64,000 bases of DNA from Mesobacillus persicus (GTDB taxonomy: Bacteria; Bacillota; Bacilli; Bacillales; Cytobacillaceae): NCBI RefSeq assembly GCF_900109925.1, contig NZ_FOBW01000005.1, positions 124,001-188,000 of the forward strand. The letters are read 5' to 3'. How positions within the stretch are numbered: position 1 is the stretch's first letter; every line of letters starts with the position of its first letter. Below, piece after piece: positions 54,132-62,472 of the stretch. The notes beneath the pieces were generated by a model. The model did no database searches and was not told where the DNA came from. It saw only the letters and a list, made by a program, of their open reading frames with translations. Both the position numbers and the translations under genes were made by a program.

Positions 54132-54630
54132 GTAGCTCCCTCCAATTCTTTTGAAATTCTTTTCTAGCCCGAAATAAATACGTCCTAATCGTTTCTTCCT
54201 TCATTCCTAGTAATAATGAAATCTCCTTATAACTAAGTTCAAATTCATATTTTAATACCAGTAACTGTTTAAAGACTTCTTGAATACCTTCTAGAGTAAG
54301 TGCGATTTCATGATTCATCTCGATATTCAAAACGCTAGATTCGGTGTTTTGGTCATTCGCAAAGTTGTTCCAGAAGCGATCATCATCAATTAAAATCACT
54401 TGTTCTTTTCCTTTTTTCTTTAACAATTTTTTAAATTCATTTAAAGAAATGGTAAAAATATATGAAAGAGCTTTATCCGAAGGAACACCACTACTATAGG
54501 CCATATACTTCATATAGCTTTCTTGAACAATATCTTCTGCATCTTCATGGCTACAACCGTTCTTTTTCAAATAAAAATAAATCATTTTTGCTTGTTTTTT
54601 GTATATTTCCAACAGTAGCTGAGAATCCAT
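54124..54630 (-). CDS. ECF-type RNA polymerase sigma factor
   Basis: 168 residues from ATG 54630 (AAGGGGGG just upstream; an upstream in-frame ATG at 54714 lacks an RBS). Region 2: YFYLKKNGCSHEDAEDIVQE; region 4: LELSYKEISLLLGM-like (FELSYKEISLLLGMKEETIR). Upstream, TGTAAAC (about 54684-54690, minus strand) may be part of an autoregulated -35, but the -10 is unclear. Controls an unknown regulon in response to the membrane anti-sigma factor encoded next to it. Confidence 0.9.
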   Translation of the reverse strand: MDSQLLLEIYKKQAKMIYFYLKKNGCSHEDAEDIVQESYMKYMAYSSGVPSDKALSYIFTISLNEFKKLLKKKGKEQVILIDDDRFWNNFANDQNTESSVLNIEMNHEIALTLEGIQEVFKQLLVLKYEFELSYKEISLLLGMKEETIRTYLFRARKEFQKNWRELHG

Positions 54631-54736
54631 AGCTCCCCCCTTTCTAACGTCCCTCACTAATAAAGAGTCATTTCCCTTCAAAAAGTTTACAGCAATACTG
54701 AAAAAATTTTTCATAAAAAAATAAAAAATAAAAAAA

Positions 54737-54788
54737 GGGGTCAGACCTCCACTGAAGTAACGCTATACTCCACCGGGGGTCTGCCCCC
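54737..54788 (+). repeat. Hairpin repeat copy 12
   Basis: GGGGTCAGACCTCC, core CGCTATACT (one change), GGGGGTCTGCCCCC; the A-to-T and other change make the right arm pair better with the left than in the consensus. Confidence 0.85.
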
Positions 54789-54808
54789 AAACCTTTGCGT
54801 TTATTAAA

Positions 54809-55285
54809 TCAACTGACAAACTCTTGTGTGATTCTTTTTCCAGCCTCTAATCGTTCAATAAAGTGTCCGCCTGTATACTCTTTTATTACGCTCTTCCAAA
54901 ATGATTGTGCTGGTTCGTTTTTTAAAACCTGAAAAACTTCCCAGTTCCCCTTGTGTAAACGGAATATATCTTTTGCAACTGATCTACCCAGTCCAGTCCT
55001 CCTATATTTTTTCATAATAAAGAATTCAGCAATTGAAAAGTATGATTTAGTTTCTGTTTTTATCCATTTTACTAAGACAAAACCTGCGTAATTTCCGCTA
55101 AATCTAACTAGATATGGAAAATGATGATCTTCTGCCCAATAGTCATTTAAGGGATACTCACCAAATCTCCCATTTTCTTCAACGTGTGCGTCAATAAACT
55201 CTGAAAAGTCATAAATATAGTATTGCATTAAGTTTGTAAGTGTTTCCGAATGATCCAAACTCGCTTTAATTATCTCATAGTTCAT
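54809..55285 (-). CDS. GNAT-family acetyltransferase
   Basis: 158 residues from ATG 55285 (GAAAGGT 7 bases upstream). GNAT core: GFVLVKWIK (beta 4), FSIAEFFIMKKYRRTGLGRSVAKDIF with the acetyl-CoA loop RRTGLGRS, and a C-terminal NEPAQSFWKSVI. Substrate unknown. Monocistronic between repeat 12 and a palindrome. Confidence 0.85.
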   Translation of the reverse strand: MNYEIIKASLDHSETLTNLMQYYIYDFSEFIDAHVEENGRFGEYPLNDYWAEDHHFPYLVRFSGNYAGFVLVKWIKTETKSYFSIAEFFIMKKYRRTGLGRSVAKDIFRLHKGNWEVFQVLKNEPAQSFWKSVIKEYTGGHFIERLEAGKRITQEFVS

Positions 55286-55383
55286 TGTTAGTACCTTTCT
55301 GTTCCAATATAATTTACTGGTTTCTCTATATTCATTCAACCTACCAATTGAATTATCCTCTACAAGTTACACAAAACCTTTTA

Positions 55384-55408
55384 GTGATAAGTCACTGTGA
55401 CTTGTCAC
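55384..55408. repeat. 25-base palindrome, copy 2
   Basis: GTGATAAGTCAC, T, GTGACTTGTCAC; one change from the copy at 45049. The replication-gene fragment begins at its right edge. Confidence 0.75.
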
Positions 55409-55409
55409 A

Positions 55410-55619
55410 TGGAACACACTCACCCATGCCTTTATAAAAGAAACGATTGAAACAAATCGGTATAAGAATATTCCTAGAAACCAGATAAGGGCCTATACAG
55501 AAGCAGCCATTCGTAAAATGGCCTTCTTCAACGATAAAAAGAACCAAAAGATACCCGTGGCACAAACAATTCCCACCCGTCCAGTGCCATTTTATGACTG
55601 GTTAAATGCTCACTCTTAA
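55410..55619 (+). pseudogene. 3' fragment of the replication-initiator-like gene
   Basis: Codes for WNTLTHAFIKETIETNRYKN to VPFYDWLNAHS-stop, about 69 residues, over 90% identical by eye to the ends of the copies at 26967 and 49063. The left boundary is the 25-base palindrome. The gene's terminator (55714) is retained. Confidence 0.85.
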
Positions 55620-55713
55620 CGCTGCCTGGACAATTCGACTTTTCTTGTTTTAAAAGCAGGTCTTACATTTAAAATTGGGAAAAGATCCATCATCGTCTTT
55701 TAAAAACAGATAA

Positions 55714-55743
55714 AACCTGAGTTCTAATAGGAACTCAGGTTTC
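55714..55743. terminator. Terminator of the replication-gene fragment
   Basis: AAACCTGAGTTC-TAATAG-GAACTCAGGTTT, third copy of this hairpin. Confidence 0.8.
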
Positions 55744-55777
55744 TCCTTATATTCTTAAGATTTATGCTTACATAATC

Positions 55778-56257
55778 TTACAGAAATCCACATTGAAGGT
55801 CTTCTTCTTTAATTGAATCGCTGATGAGTTGATAAAGCTCCAATAATCCCTCATGTTCAGGTTCAAAGCCAATTCTAGTTACATGATCTTCAATGGCCTC
55901 AATCATTTTGTATCCTACTTTTCCTGACAGACGAGGTTCTTCTTTCCTATTACTTTTCATATCATCAGCTAAATATGTGATGATCTTAAGGTGAGAATCT
56001 CCTATTGGGTTGATGTAAAACAAGAAGTAGGGCAATTTTTTAACTAGTTCCGTGAAATACAACCTCCTCTTCGTCCTCCTCTGGTTTGAATCTGATTCAT
56101 CTTCCTCAATAGTATGTAATTCAATAGAAGCGAACCGATTATTCAAGCTTTGATTTGCCTCAATTTGATTGATGGAATCTAAAATAAGGTTGATGTTAGT
56201 AGAATGTATATCCTCTTTGGTTAGGTCAATGCTTAATAAGGTGTTTTTGTCTTTCAA
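55778..56257 (-). CDS. Unknown soluble protein
   Basis: 159 residues from TTG 56257 with AAAGGAG 10 bases before it. Residues 60-68 are basic (QRRTKRRLY), then a hydrophobic strand-rich part (LPYFLFYINPIGDSHLKIITYL) and an acidic helical end. No motif recognised. It replaces the nuclease gene as the convergent neighbour of this third replication-gene copy. Confidence 0.5.
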   Translation of the reverse strand: MKDKNTLLSIDLTKEDIHSTNINLILDSINQIEANQSLNNRFASIELHTIEEDESDSNQRRTKRRLYFTELVKKLPYFLFYINPIGDSHLKIITYLADDMKSNRKEEPRLSGKVGYKMIEAIEDHVTRIGFEPEHEGLLELYQLISDSIKEEDLQCGFL

Positions 56258-56375
56258 GCATGGGACGCTCCTTTAACAATCATAATAAGGAGTAGTATTC
56301 CTGTATTATGTTTTTAATTATTCATGGAAAATACTTAGCCTATCAAATACATGTATTATCCTCTCTAGCCAATGT

Positions 56376-56436
56376 TTATTTCCATTCAACAAATGACGGG
56401 ATCCGGAGTAACCCAGCTTTAGTTAGATGCCTATAC
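56376..56436 (-). pseudogene. 3' fragment of an ATP-dependent DNA ligase gene (second)
   Basis: RHLTKAGLLRIPSFVEWK-stop, identical in protein to the end of the ligase at 29550 apart from one residue. The fragment is cut at hairpin repeat 13. The gap 56258-56375 is AT-rich without features. Confidence 0.85.
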
Positions 56437-56481
56437 GTCCCCCATTAAAGTAACGCTTTGATTCACCGGGGGACTGACCCC
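56437..56481 (+). repeat. Hairpin repeat copy 13
   Basis: Left arm missing (starts GTCCCCCATTAAAG), core CGCTTTGATTCACC, right arm GGGGGACTGACCCC. The ligase tail meets it where the left arm should be. Confidence 0.8.
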
Positions 56482-56563
56482 AACACTTCTATTATATTTA
56501 AGAGAATAATGGTAGATAATAACGCATGAATATAAATTGGAAAAAAACGCGGAGGAGATCCTT

Positions 56564-57100
56564 ATCAAAATAATAAAATTTACGGTATTATTCATTGTGC
56601 TATCCTTTTCTCTTTCACATGTAGTTAAAGCGAACTATACTAGCGAGGAATATCAGAAGTCATTTTATGATATTGGTTACAAAGAAGTTCATGAAGCATT
56701 GGTAGAAAGTAGAGCGCATTTCAAACATGAGATTGAATTGCCAGTCCAAATTCCGCCAATTGAATTCACTCACAGCTTCGGAAGGCTTAATGACCTCGAG
56801 GGTGACGTAAATGATGGCTTCGAAATTGTATACCATCATAAAGATAAACCAAAAAATCACTATACTATTGACGTCAAGCCCATTAAGTACGGTCTTGAGC
56901 TAAGGAAAGAGTCTATTGATCAAACCTTCAAACTAAAAGACGGAAGTGAAGCCTTATATAGTACGGATTTTGCAGAAGGATTTAACCTATTGATCTTCGA
57001 AAAAAAGGGTTGGCAGTATATTCTAAGCATTAATAAAGCTGTTTCAGACAAAGTAAAACCAGAAATTTTAGTTGAGATAGCAAACTCAGTAGGTCCATAA
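56564..57100 (+). CDS. Exported protein of unknown function with non-standard start
   Basis: About 179 residues. A textbook signal peptide (KIIKFTVLFIVLSFSLSHVV, then KA-N) would begin at codon ATC 56564, which lies 6-7 bases after GGAGGAG; a TTG at 56537 is in frame but has no RBS and would put 9 odd residues in front. So either ATC is the start, or the start codon was mutated. The mature part is mixed alpha/beta (ELPVQIPPIEFTHSFGRL, then YILSINKAVSDKVKPEILVE). Family not recognised. Confidence 0.55.
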   Translation: MKIIKFTVLFIVLSFSLSHVVKANYTSEEYQKSFYDIGYKEVHEALVESRAHFKHEIELPVQIPPIEFTHSFGRLNDLEGDVNDGFEIVYHHKDKPKNHYTIDVKPIKYGLELRKESIDQTFKLKDGSEALYSTDFAEGFNLLIFEKKGWQYILSINKAVSDKVKPEILVEIANSVGP

Positions 57101-57110
57101 ATAGAAAAAT

Positions 57111-57162
57111 GGGGTCAGTCCCCCACTGAAGTAACGCTTTACTCCACCGGGGGACTGACACC
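57111..57162 (+). repeat. Hairpin repeat copy 14
   Basis: GGGGTCAGTCCCCC: here the left arm has T so the 14 bp stem pairs fully with GGGGGACTGAC-CC except for one change (GACACC). Confidence 0.88.
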
Positions 57163-57177
57163 AAAATGCCTAAGTGA

Positions 57178-57432
57178 TTAGCTTTCCATTTCAAGAATAG
57201 CCTCAATTTCATCTTGAACCTCTTTATTTACAGAAAGAGCACGTTTTTTCCTCAATTCTAGATCCACTTCTTGATCGATAAAATGATTGGTATGTTTGTC
57301 AAAACAATCGTAACAGATGGCGTAAAAATCTTTTTGTTCCTTTTTTAAAAATTCAAATTCCCATGTTTCAAGTTCCAAATAACTTACTTTGTCATTCGTT
57401 TCTTTTTCACATAGTTCGCACATTGTTTTCAT
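57178..57432 (-). CDS. Small Cys-rich protein
   Basis: 84 residues with CELC (5-8) and CYDC (about 40-43), a likely zinc site, followed by a charged helix. ATG with AAAGGATT upstream. It lies 22 bases downstream of the desaturase gene on the same strand. Function unknown. Confidence 0.55.
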   Translation of the reverse strand: MKTMCELCEKETNDKVSYLELETWEFEFLKKEQKDFYAICYDCFDKHTNHFIDQEVDLELRKKRALSVNKEVQDEIEAILEMES

Positions 57433-57454
57433 GATTCATAATCCTTTCATCTGT

Positions 57455-58351
57455 CTACTTTTTATTTTTTTGAAGTTGGCGATCTTTAATTCTTTTTAAA
57501 CGGCCATGATAGTTTAATATATTTGCTTGTGATTGCTTTGCCTCGTCGGTGGTAGGTTGTAAGTTCGCAATATCCCAATAAGTCACAACCACATCTAATA
57601 CTTGGTCAAAATATTGTAGCGGACCATAATTGGCATTGATGGCAATGGTTTTCATTCTCTCGGTAAAGTCAGGCATAACAGCACCTGGCATGGAGAAATT
57701 AATAATTACGTCCTCAAAGAAAACAATGAAATTCGGATCAAGTTCAAGATGCGCTTTCACGGTATCACGATAGAATGCATAATGAAGCGCTTCGTCTTTC
57801 GCTAAACGCCGAAGCAATGTCGATAGATCTTTGTCGTGTGGACCAGCTATTTTGGCTACATTATTATAGAAAACTAGTGTCGCTAACTCTTGCAATGACG
57901 TATAGGCCATAGTTGCGAGTGGGTTCGTGAAATCTGGAAACCACCCGTTTTCAACGACTCTCCTTCTTAATTCATGCAATCTTGTAGGATTTACGTTCCG
58001 GGTAACTAATAAATACGTTTCTAGTAAGTTCGAATGTTGATCTTCTTCTGCTGTCCAAGTGCGCACGAAATCATTGATTACTTCCATTGAATTTTTGAAA
58101 GTATAATCCAAATGTGAAGTATACCAAGGTAAATTCACCTCGGTAAGCAAGGCTGTTTCAACTGCAACAATGACACCTTCTGGTAGGGTTACTTGACTTT
58201 CCTCCCATGGAACACGTTTAAAAGACATCGCCTTATCCCATGGAATAAATTCATGATAACTCCAATCAATATTTGCCGATCGTTCCTTATGTAATTGATA
58301 CAATTCTTTAATGCGCGGTTCTAACCGCCTATCCAAATCTGAATTTAACAT
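57455..58351 (-). CDS. Acyl-ACP desaturase (ferritin-like di-iron)
   Basis: 298 residues. Di-iron ligands in the type 2 fatty acid desaturase pattern: ETALLTEVNLPWY, WTAEEDQHSNLLETYL (E-x2-H) and LAKDEALHYAFY (second E-x2-H). It introduces a double bond into acyl-ACP using oxygen and ferredoxin-type electrons, adjusting membrane fluidity. ATG with AAGGAG 8 bases upstream. Bacilli usually rely on the membrane Des enzyme, so this is an additional route. Confidence 0.9.
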   Translation of the reverse strand: MLNSDLDRRLEPRIKELYQLHKERSANIDWSYHEFIPWDKAMSFKRVPWEESQVTLPEGVIVAVETALLTEVNLPWYTSHLDYTFKNSMEVINDFVRTWTAEEDQHSNLLETYLLVTRNVNPTRLHELRRRVVENGWFPDFTNPLATMAYTSLQELATLVFYNNVAKIAGPHDKDLSTLLRRLAKDEALHYAFYRDTVKAHLELDPNFIVFFEDVIINFSMPGAVMPDFTERMKTIAINANYGPLQYFDQVLDVVVTYWDIANLQPTTDEAKQSQANILNYHGRLKRIKDRQLQKNKK

Positions 58352-58465
58352 GTTTTTAGCTCCTTAAGTTTTTTAGTTAGAATGTTTAATAATAATTATA
58401 AACTAAAGGATAAACAAATGACAAAGGAACGCTACCGGTTTGTTTGATTAAGCAGTGCCAAAAAT

Positions 58466-58517
58466 GGGGTCAGACCCCCACTGAAGTAACGCTTTACTCC
58501 ACCGGGGGACTGACCCC
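58466..58517 (+). repeat. Hairpin repeat copy 15
   Basis: Full consensus: GGGGTCAGACCCCC, AGTAACGCTTTACT, GGGGGACTGACCCC. Best reference copy. Confidence 0.92.
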
Positions 58518-58539
58518 AAAATCCAAGTTTAATCACTCA

Positions 58540-59085
58540 TTATTTCCAAGCGGACATATATTTCTTTTGATATTTGCTATCTTCTTCGTTCTCAATCAAA
58601 TCCATTGCTATTTCCTTAATTTGTTCATCTTTTACTTCATCATATAATTTTTTTAAACCCACAATCATATCGTATCGAATCAAGGTATAATTTTTTTCGT
58701 CCATTCCATTTTTAAACCTATCAATCATATGATCGAGAAGCATTTCTCTTTGTTCTTGTCCTGCTAACCCTACTTTCCAAATTGATTGTATAGTATGGCG
58801 AGCAGTTACAAATTTCGAATCTTTTGTTACTTCCCATAACGCTGGGAAATCATGAAGCATCCGTTTTTCAGGGTCACTGATTGCTAAAGCAGATAGAAAC
58901 TGTCCTGCTCTAGCTCTACGGTGATTATCGCGATCAGAAAGCCACCCTATCAATTGATCCCATACTTCATAAGACCAGTCTACTTTTTCTTTTGTAGCAT
59001 GCATTATATTCTGAAATGCTTCATATTGTAAATTTTTGTCTTTCCCTTCAAGGTTTGTAAAATAAGACTTAATTGTATCATCCAT
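58540..59085 (-). CDS. HEAT-repeat-like protein
   Basis: 181 residues from ATG 59085 (AGAGGTG upstream). All-helical with repeated paired helices (VDWSYEVWDQLIGWLSDRDN, RRARAGQFLSALA, RHTIQSIWKVG), as in HEAT/armadillo scaffolds related to AlkD-type folds. No catalytic residue pattern recognised. A protein- or DNA-binding scaffold is inferred. Confidence 0.65.
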   Translation of the reverse strand: MDDTIKSYFTNLEGKDKNLQYEAFQNIMHATKEKVDWSYEVWDQLIGWLSDRDNHRRARAGQFLSALAISDPEKRMLHDFPALWEVTKDSKFVTARHTIQSIWKVGLAGQEQREMLLDHMIDRFKNGMDEKNYTLIRYDMIVGLKKLYDEVKDEQIKEIAMDLIENEEDSKYQKKYMSAWK

Positions 59086-59293
59086 TGAAACACCTCTAAC
59101 ATGGTTTATTATTATCAATTTTATCCTATTTATGGTCTCTTTCAAATTTTTCTAACCTGCTGCGTTTGTTGAACAAGTTAGAATAAAAATTGAAGCCACT
59201 TATGTTCTGGTTCGTGTAATTCCAAGGCATTTCAAAGCCATTGTTTGTTCTCATTACCAAGGTAATCCTTTATAGTCATAAAGGATTAAAAAA

Positions 59294-59344
59294 GGGACAG
59301 ACCCCCACTGAAGTAATGCTTTACTCCACCGGGAGACTGACCCC
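59294..59344 (+). repeat. Hairpin repeat copy 16 (rightmost)
   Basis: GGGACAGACCCCC, AGTAATGCTTTACT (one change), GGGAGACTGACCCC. No further copy occurs to the right. Confidence 0.85.
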
Positions 59345-59364
59345 AAACCTTCTAGCCCCTTCTT

Positions 59365-59634
59365 TCATTTAATTTCGCCTTGAAATTGGTCATGTATTTT
59401 TATTTCCGTAAGGGTATCCTCTATTTCATTTATGTATTGTTCAAAAAGATGTTTTTTTTCAACTTCGCTGAAGTTCTTTTTATCGATTGAATTTAATAAA
59501 GCAATCACTGCTTCAAATTTTAAATCGTCAAATGAAGGAACTTCTGATTCTCCGCTAATATTCCCTGTTACCACAAGCTCTCCCTCTTCATTTTCGAGAC
59601 TAAAATTAAATTGGTTGATCGGTCTTTCTGTCAT
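59365..59634 (-). CDS. Unknown small acidic protein
   Basis: About 89 residues from ATG 59634 (GGGAGG 8 bases upstream). Beta-rich first half (FNFSLENEEGELVVTGNISG), helical acidic second half. No motif recognised. Divergent from the exported-protein gene at 59715. Confidence 0.55.
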   Translation of the reverse strand: MTERPINQFNFSLENEEGELVVTGNISGESEVPSFDDLKFEAVIALLNSIDKKNFSEVEKKHLFEQYINEIEDTLTEIKIHDQFQGEIK

Positions 59635-59714
59635 GGCTAATTCCTCCCTAATATCGAACATTTACATATTCTCCATGATTTCACGCAAAATATACTGATT
59701 TTATCAGGAGGTGT

Positions 59715-60221
59715 GTGGTCATTAAAAAGCTGTTTCTATGTATTAGTATGCTTTTACTTACATCCTTTATCTCAACGTCATTAGCAGCAGAGGCTTTAAT
59801 CTTTGAGAAGTTACCCCAGGCCCAAAAATCAAAACAGTGGGCAGTCCATGTTGGCGAAGCCGAAAAGGAGAAGGATTTGGTAAAACCCATCAAAGGGAAA
59901 TTTGTTACCTATTCTTTGAAAATTGATAAAATTGGAAATGACGTGGATTCGGTCAAAGTTCACTTATATAGAAATGAACCCAATTCCAAAACAAAATATT
60001 CCCTAGTGAGTTGTCCAAACAGTGTTCCTTGTAGCAGGGAGAATGATGAATGGGCCATTGCCTTAGCAAAACAAATGAACGACGGAAAACCTTATCTATT
60101 TCGTAATTTTCTTTTGGCAGAGAAAGCAACCGAGTTAGAAGTGGAAGTGGTTTGGACTGAAGGTGGACAAGGGAGATCGTTGAAAGAAACATTTACATTT
60201 ACTGAGGAAAGCAAAGAATAA
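59715..60221 (+). CDS. Exported protein of unknown function
   Basis: About 166-168 residues. Signal peptide KKLFLCISMLLLTSFISTSL ending AA-EA. AGGAGG lies only 3 bases before GTG 59715 but 9 bases before the in-frame ATT 59721 that directly precedes KKLFL, so ATT may be the true start. Mature domain: beta-rich with SCPNSVPCS (a possible disulfide) and VVWTEGGQGRSLKETF. Operon with the next exported protein. Confidence 0.6.
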   Translation: MVIKKLFLCISMLLLTSFISTSLAAEALIFEKLPQAQKSKQWAVHVGEAEKEKDLVKPIKGKFVTYSLKIDKIGNDVDSVKVHLYRNEPNSKTKYSLVSCPNSVPCSRENDEWAIALAKQMNDGKPYLFRNFLLAEKATELEVEVVWTEGGQGRSLKETFTFTEESKE

Positions 60222-60239
60222 ATAAGGGGTTGAGTGATT

Positions 60240-60707
60240 ATGAGAAAGCTATTATTGTTCATTTCGACTATTGCGTTTTTCATCCTTCCTGGTTTCGATC
60301 AAACGGAACAAATATCACTATCTTCGATTGATACTACAATCATTAAGGCTGAAAATATTCTCCGCTATGATATTAAAATGAAGAACGAAGGTCCAAAACC
60401 ATTTAAAAGTGAGTTCGATTATCCTGGTCAGTATTATTATGGTCTTGAGGTCGTTGTTAGGCCAGGTGAAAAATTAGCTTCAAAAATGGAATTGGTTGAG
60501 GATAGCAAGTATATGAAAATGCTGCCAATGGGTAGTGGTGGAACTGGTATGATTGATTCAGGAAAAGAAGGGTCTTTCCATGTAGAGTATAGAATTAAAG
60601 ACGGGGGAGATCCCAAAGAGGTTAAGAAATGGGCATTTGACTCCACGGTACTAATAATAGACGGTGTGAAAATTATAAAAGAATTCCCCTTAAATCATGA
60701 AGGATAA
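60240..60707 (+). CDS. Exported protein of unknown function
   Basis: About 155 residues from ATG 60240 (AGGGG 10 bases upstream; GTG 60234 is an alternative). Signal peptide RKLLLFISTIAFFILPGF. Mature part has immunoglobulin-like strands (TIIKAENILRYDIKMKNEGP, YGLEVVVRPGEKLASKMEL), as in FixG/copper-chaperone-like extracellular domains, but no metal motif. 18 bases after the preceding exported gene, so they are a pair. Confidence 0.6.
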   Translation: MRKLLLFISTIAFFILPGFDQTEQISLSSIDTTIIKAENILRYDIKMKNEGPKPFKSEFDYPGQYYYGLEVVVRPGEKLASKMELVEDSKYMKMLPMGSGGTGMIDSGKEGSFHVEYRIKDGGDPKEVKKWAFDSTVLIIDGVKIIKEFPLNHEG

Positions 60708-60734
60708 CACCCATTTCAACTAAGATGTATAAGT

Positions 60735-60756
60735 CGTTTTTCCCCATTGAAAAACG
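60735..60756. terminator. Hairpin between convergent genes
   Basis: CGTTTTTC-CCCATT-GAAAAACG, 28 bases after the exported-protein stop; usable in both directions. Confidence 0.55.
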
Positions 60757-60814
60757 GCTATCTAATCGTTAGCCTTCTACATTTTCGGTTTTGCTCTACT
60801 TCTTTTGTACACTT

Positions 60815-61525
60815 CTATAGTTTCTTTTTTAACTCTTCAATCTCATCTCGAGTGAGCTTTGTAATTTTACTAACGAGTTCGACTGATAGATCTTCTTTTA
60901 ACATTTCAAGTGCTATTTGTCTCTTCTCCTCCATTTTCCCTTCTATTTTCCCTTCTATTTTCCCTTCTATTTTCCCTTCCATTTTTCCCTCCTTTACCCC
61001 TTTCTCTCTCCAAGAATTGGGCAGTTTAAAGATTTGTTCTGCTTCTTCGTTATCCAACTGTTTAATCTCTTCCATGAGTTGTTCCTCCCTGCCGTTTATT
61101 TAAGAATAAATACGTTTCGAAAAAACCATTTATGAGTTCTGCCTTTGCAGGATTTAATTCCATCTTTACTAGCATTCGCAGAAATTCTTTTTTTACCTGA
61201 ACCTTTTCCTTTTCACTATAGCCCATTTTGCTTAATAGAGCCGCAGCCACGGGATTATTTGATTGAATATAATCACGCCAATTTATTTTATTTAATTCTA
61301 CTTTTAGAAAATCAAAGGTCAATACATGGAAGAATGGAAATGTTACGGTAAATTGATTGCGTTCATTTCGCTTTAGATTGTGAGCGAAGATGGCAATCGG
61401 CAATACTGGCTTCTTGTGTTTATTATAAAGTAAGCTGAAATACTGATACATTCGTTTATGAAAATCTTTTTGAACATAGCTTTGTGGTTCCACATGAATA
61501 ATAATCAGCGTGAAATTTAAAAATC
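60815..61525 (-). pseudogene. Rpn-family PD-(D/E)xK nuclease/transposase-like gene, truncated and frameshifted
   Basis: The middle part reads VRFLNFTLIIIHVEPQSYVQ, then FHKRMYQYFSLLYNKHKKPV (with E-x-Q of the PD-(D/E)xK core) to FETYLFLNK. The frame then shifts near 61080: REEQLMEEIKQLDNEEAEQI continues to the Rpn C-terminus with an in-frame 12-base repeat (EGKIEGKIEGKIEG). The first 80 or so residues, with the catalytic Asp, are missing at about 61525, next to a GAACCGTCCC repeat at 61559. So it is dead unless the two parts are made separately. Confidence 0.8.
60944..60985. repeat. 12-base tandem repeat in the Rpn gene
   Basis: TTTTCCCTTCTA repeated about 3.5 times, coding for GKIE repeats; typical of Rpn tails and prone to slippage in whole repeats. 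Confidence 0.8.
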
Positions 61526-61698
61526 TAACTCAAAGTCAAATGTTTTAGATAGTATGAGGAGAACCGTCCCTGCGTTTTAGATAAATACGAACAATGAATT
61601 TGGTAAAAATAATTTCATTCGCTTTTTAGTAAAAAATGCTTTAAATTTACTAGAATCTTAGATATACTTACTCCATTAGAAAAATACATACAAACAAT
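61526..61698. other. Gap upstream of the riboswitch
   Basis: Holds a GAACCGTCCCTGCGTTTT repeat (about 61560-61577) related to those at 2931 and 3127, then AT-rich DNA that must contain the xpt promoter. No gene seen. Confidence 0.45.
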
Positions 61699-61765
61699 CT
61701 CGTATAATCGTGGGGATATGGCCTACAAGTTTCTACCGGACTACCTTAAATGGTTCGACTACGAG
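61699..61765 (+). promoter_or_regulatory. Guanine-type purine riboswitch aptamer
   Basis: Matches the purine aptamer consensus: P1 CTCGTATAATCG...GACTACGAG, GGATATGG, GTTTCTACC, CCTTAAA. The core reads GACTACG; the C at the Y74 position indicates guanine (hypoxanthine) rather than adenine. The P1 3' strand ACGAGTGA can instead pair with TCACTCGT at 61801-61808 in the terminator, giving an off switch for xpt and the permease. Confidence 0.93.
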
Positions 61766-61784
61766 TGATGTTTTGATGTTCTTT

Positions 61785-62458
<674 letters not shown>

Positions 62459-62472
62459 AAGGGGAGTACACC

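Noticed and set aside
26192-59344. CRISPR array from the repeated ~52 bp element
   Set aside because: Spacing is irregular (hundreds to thousands of bases), genes lie between copies, and no cas gene is present.
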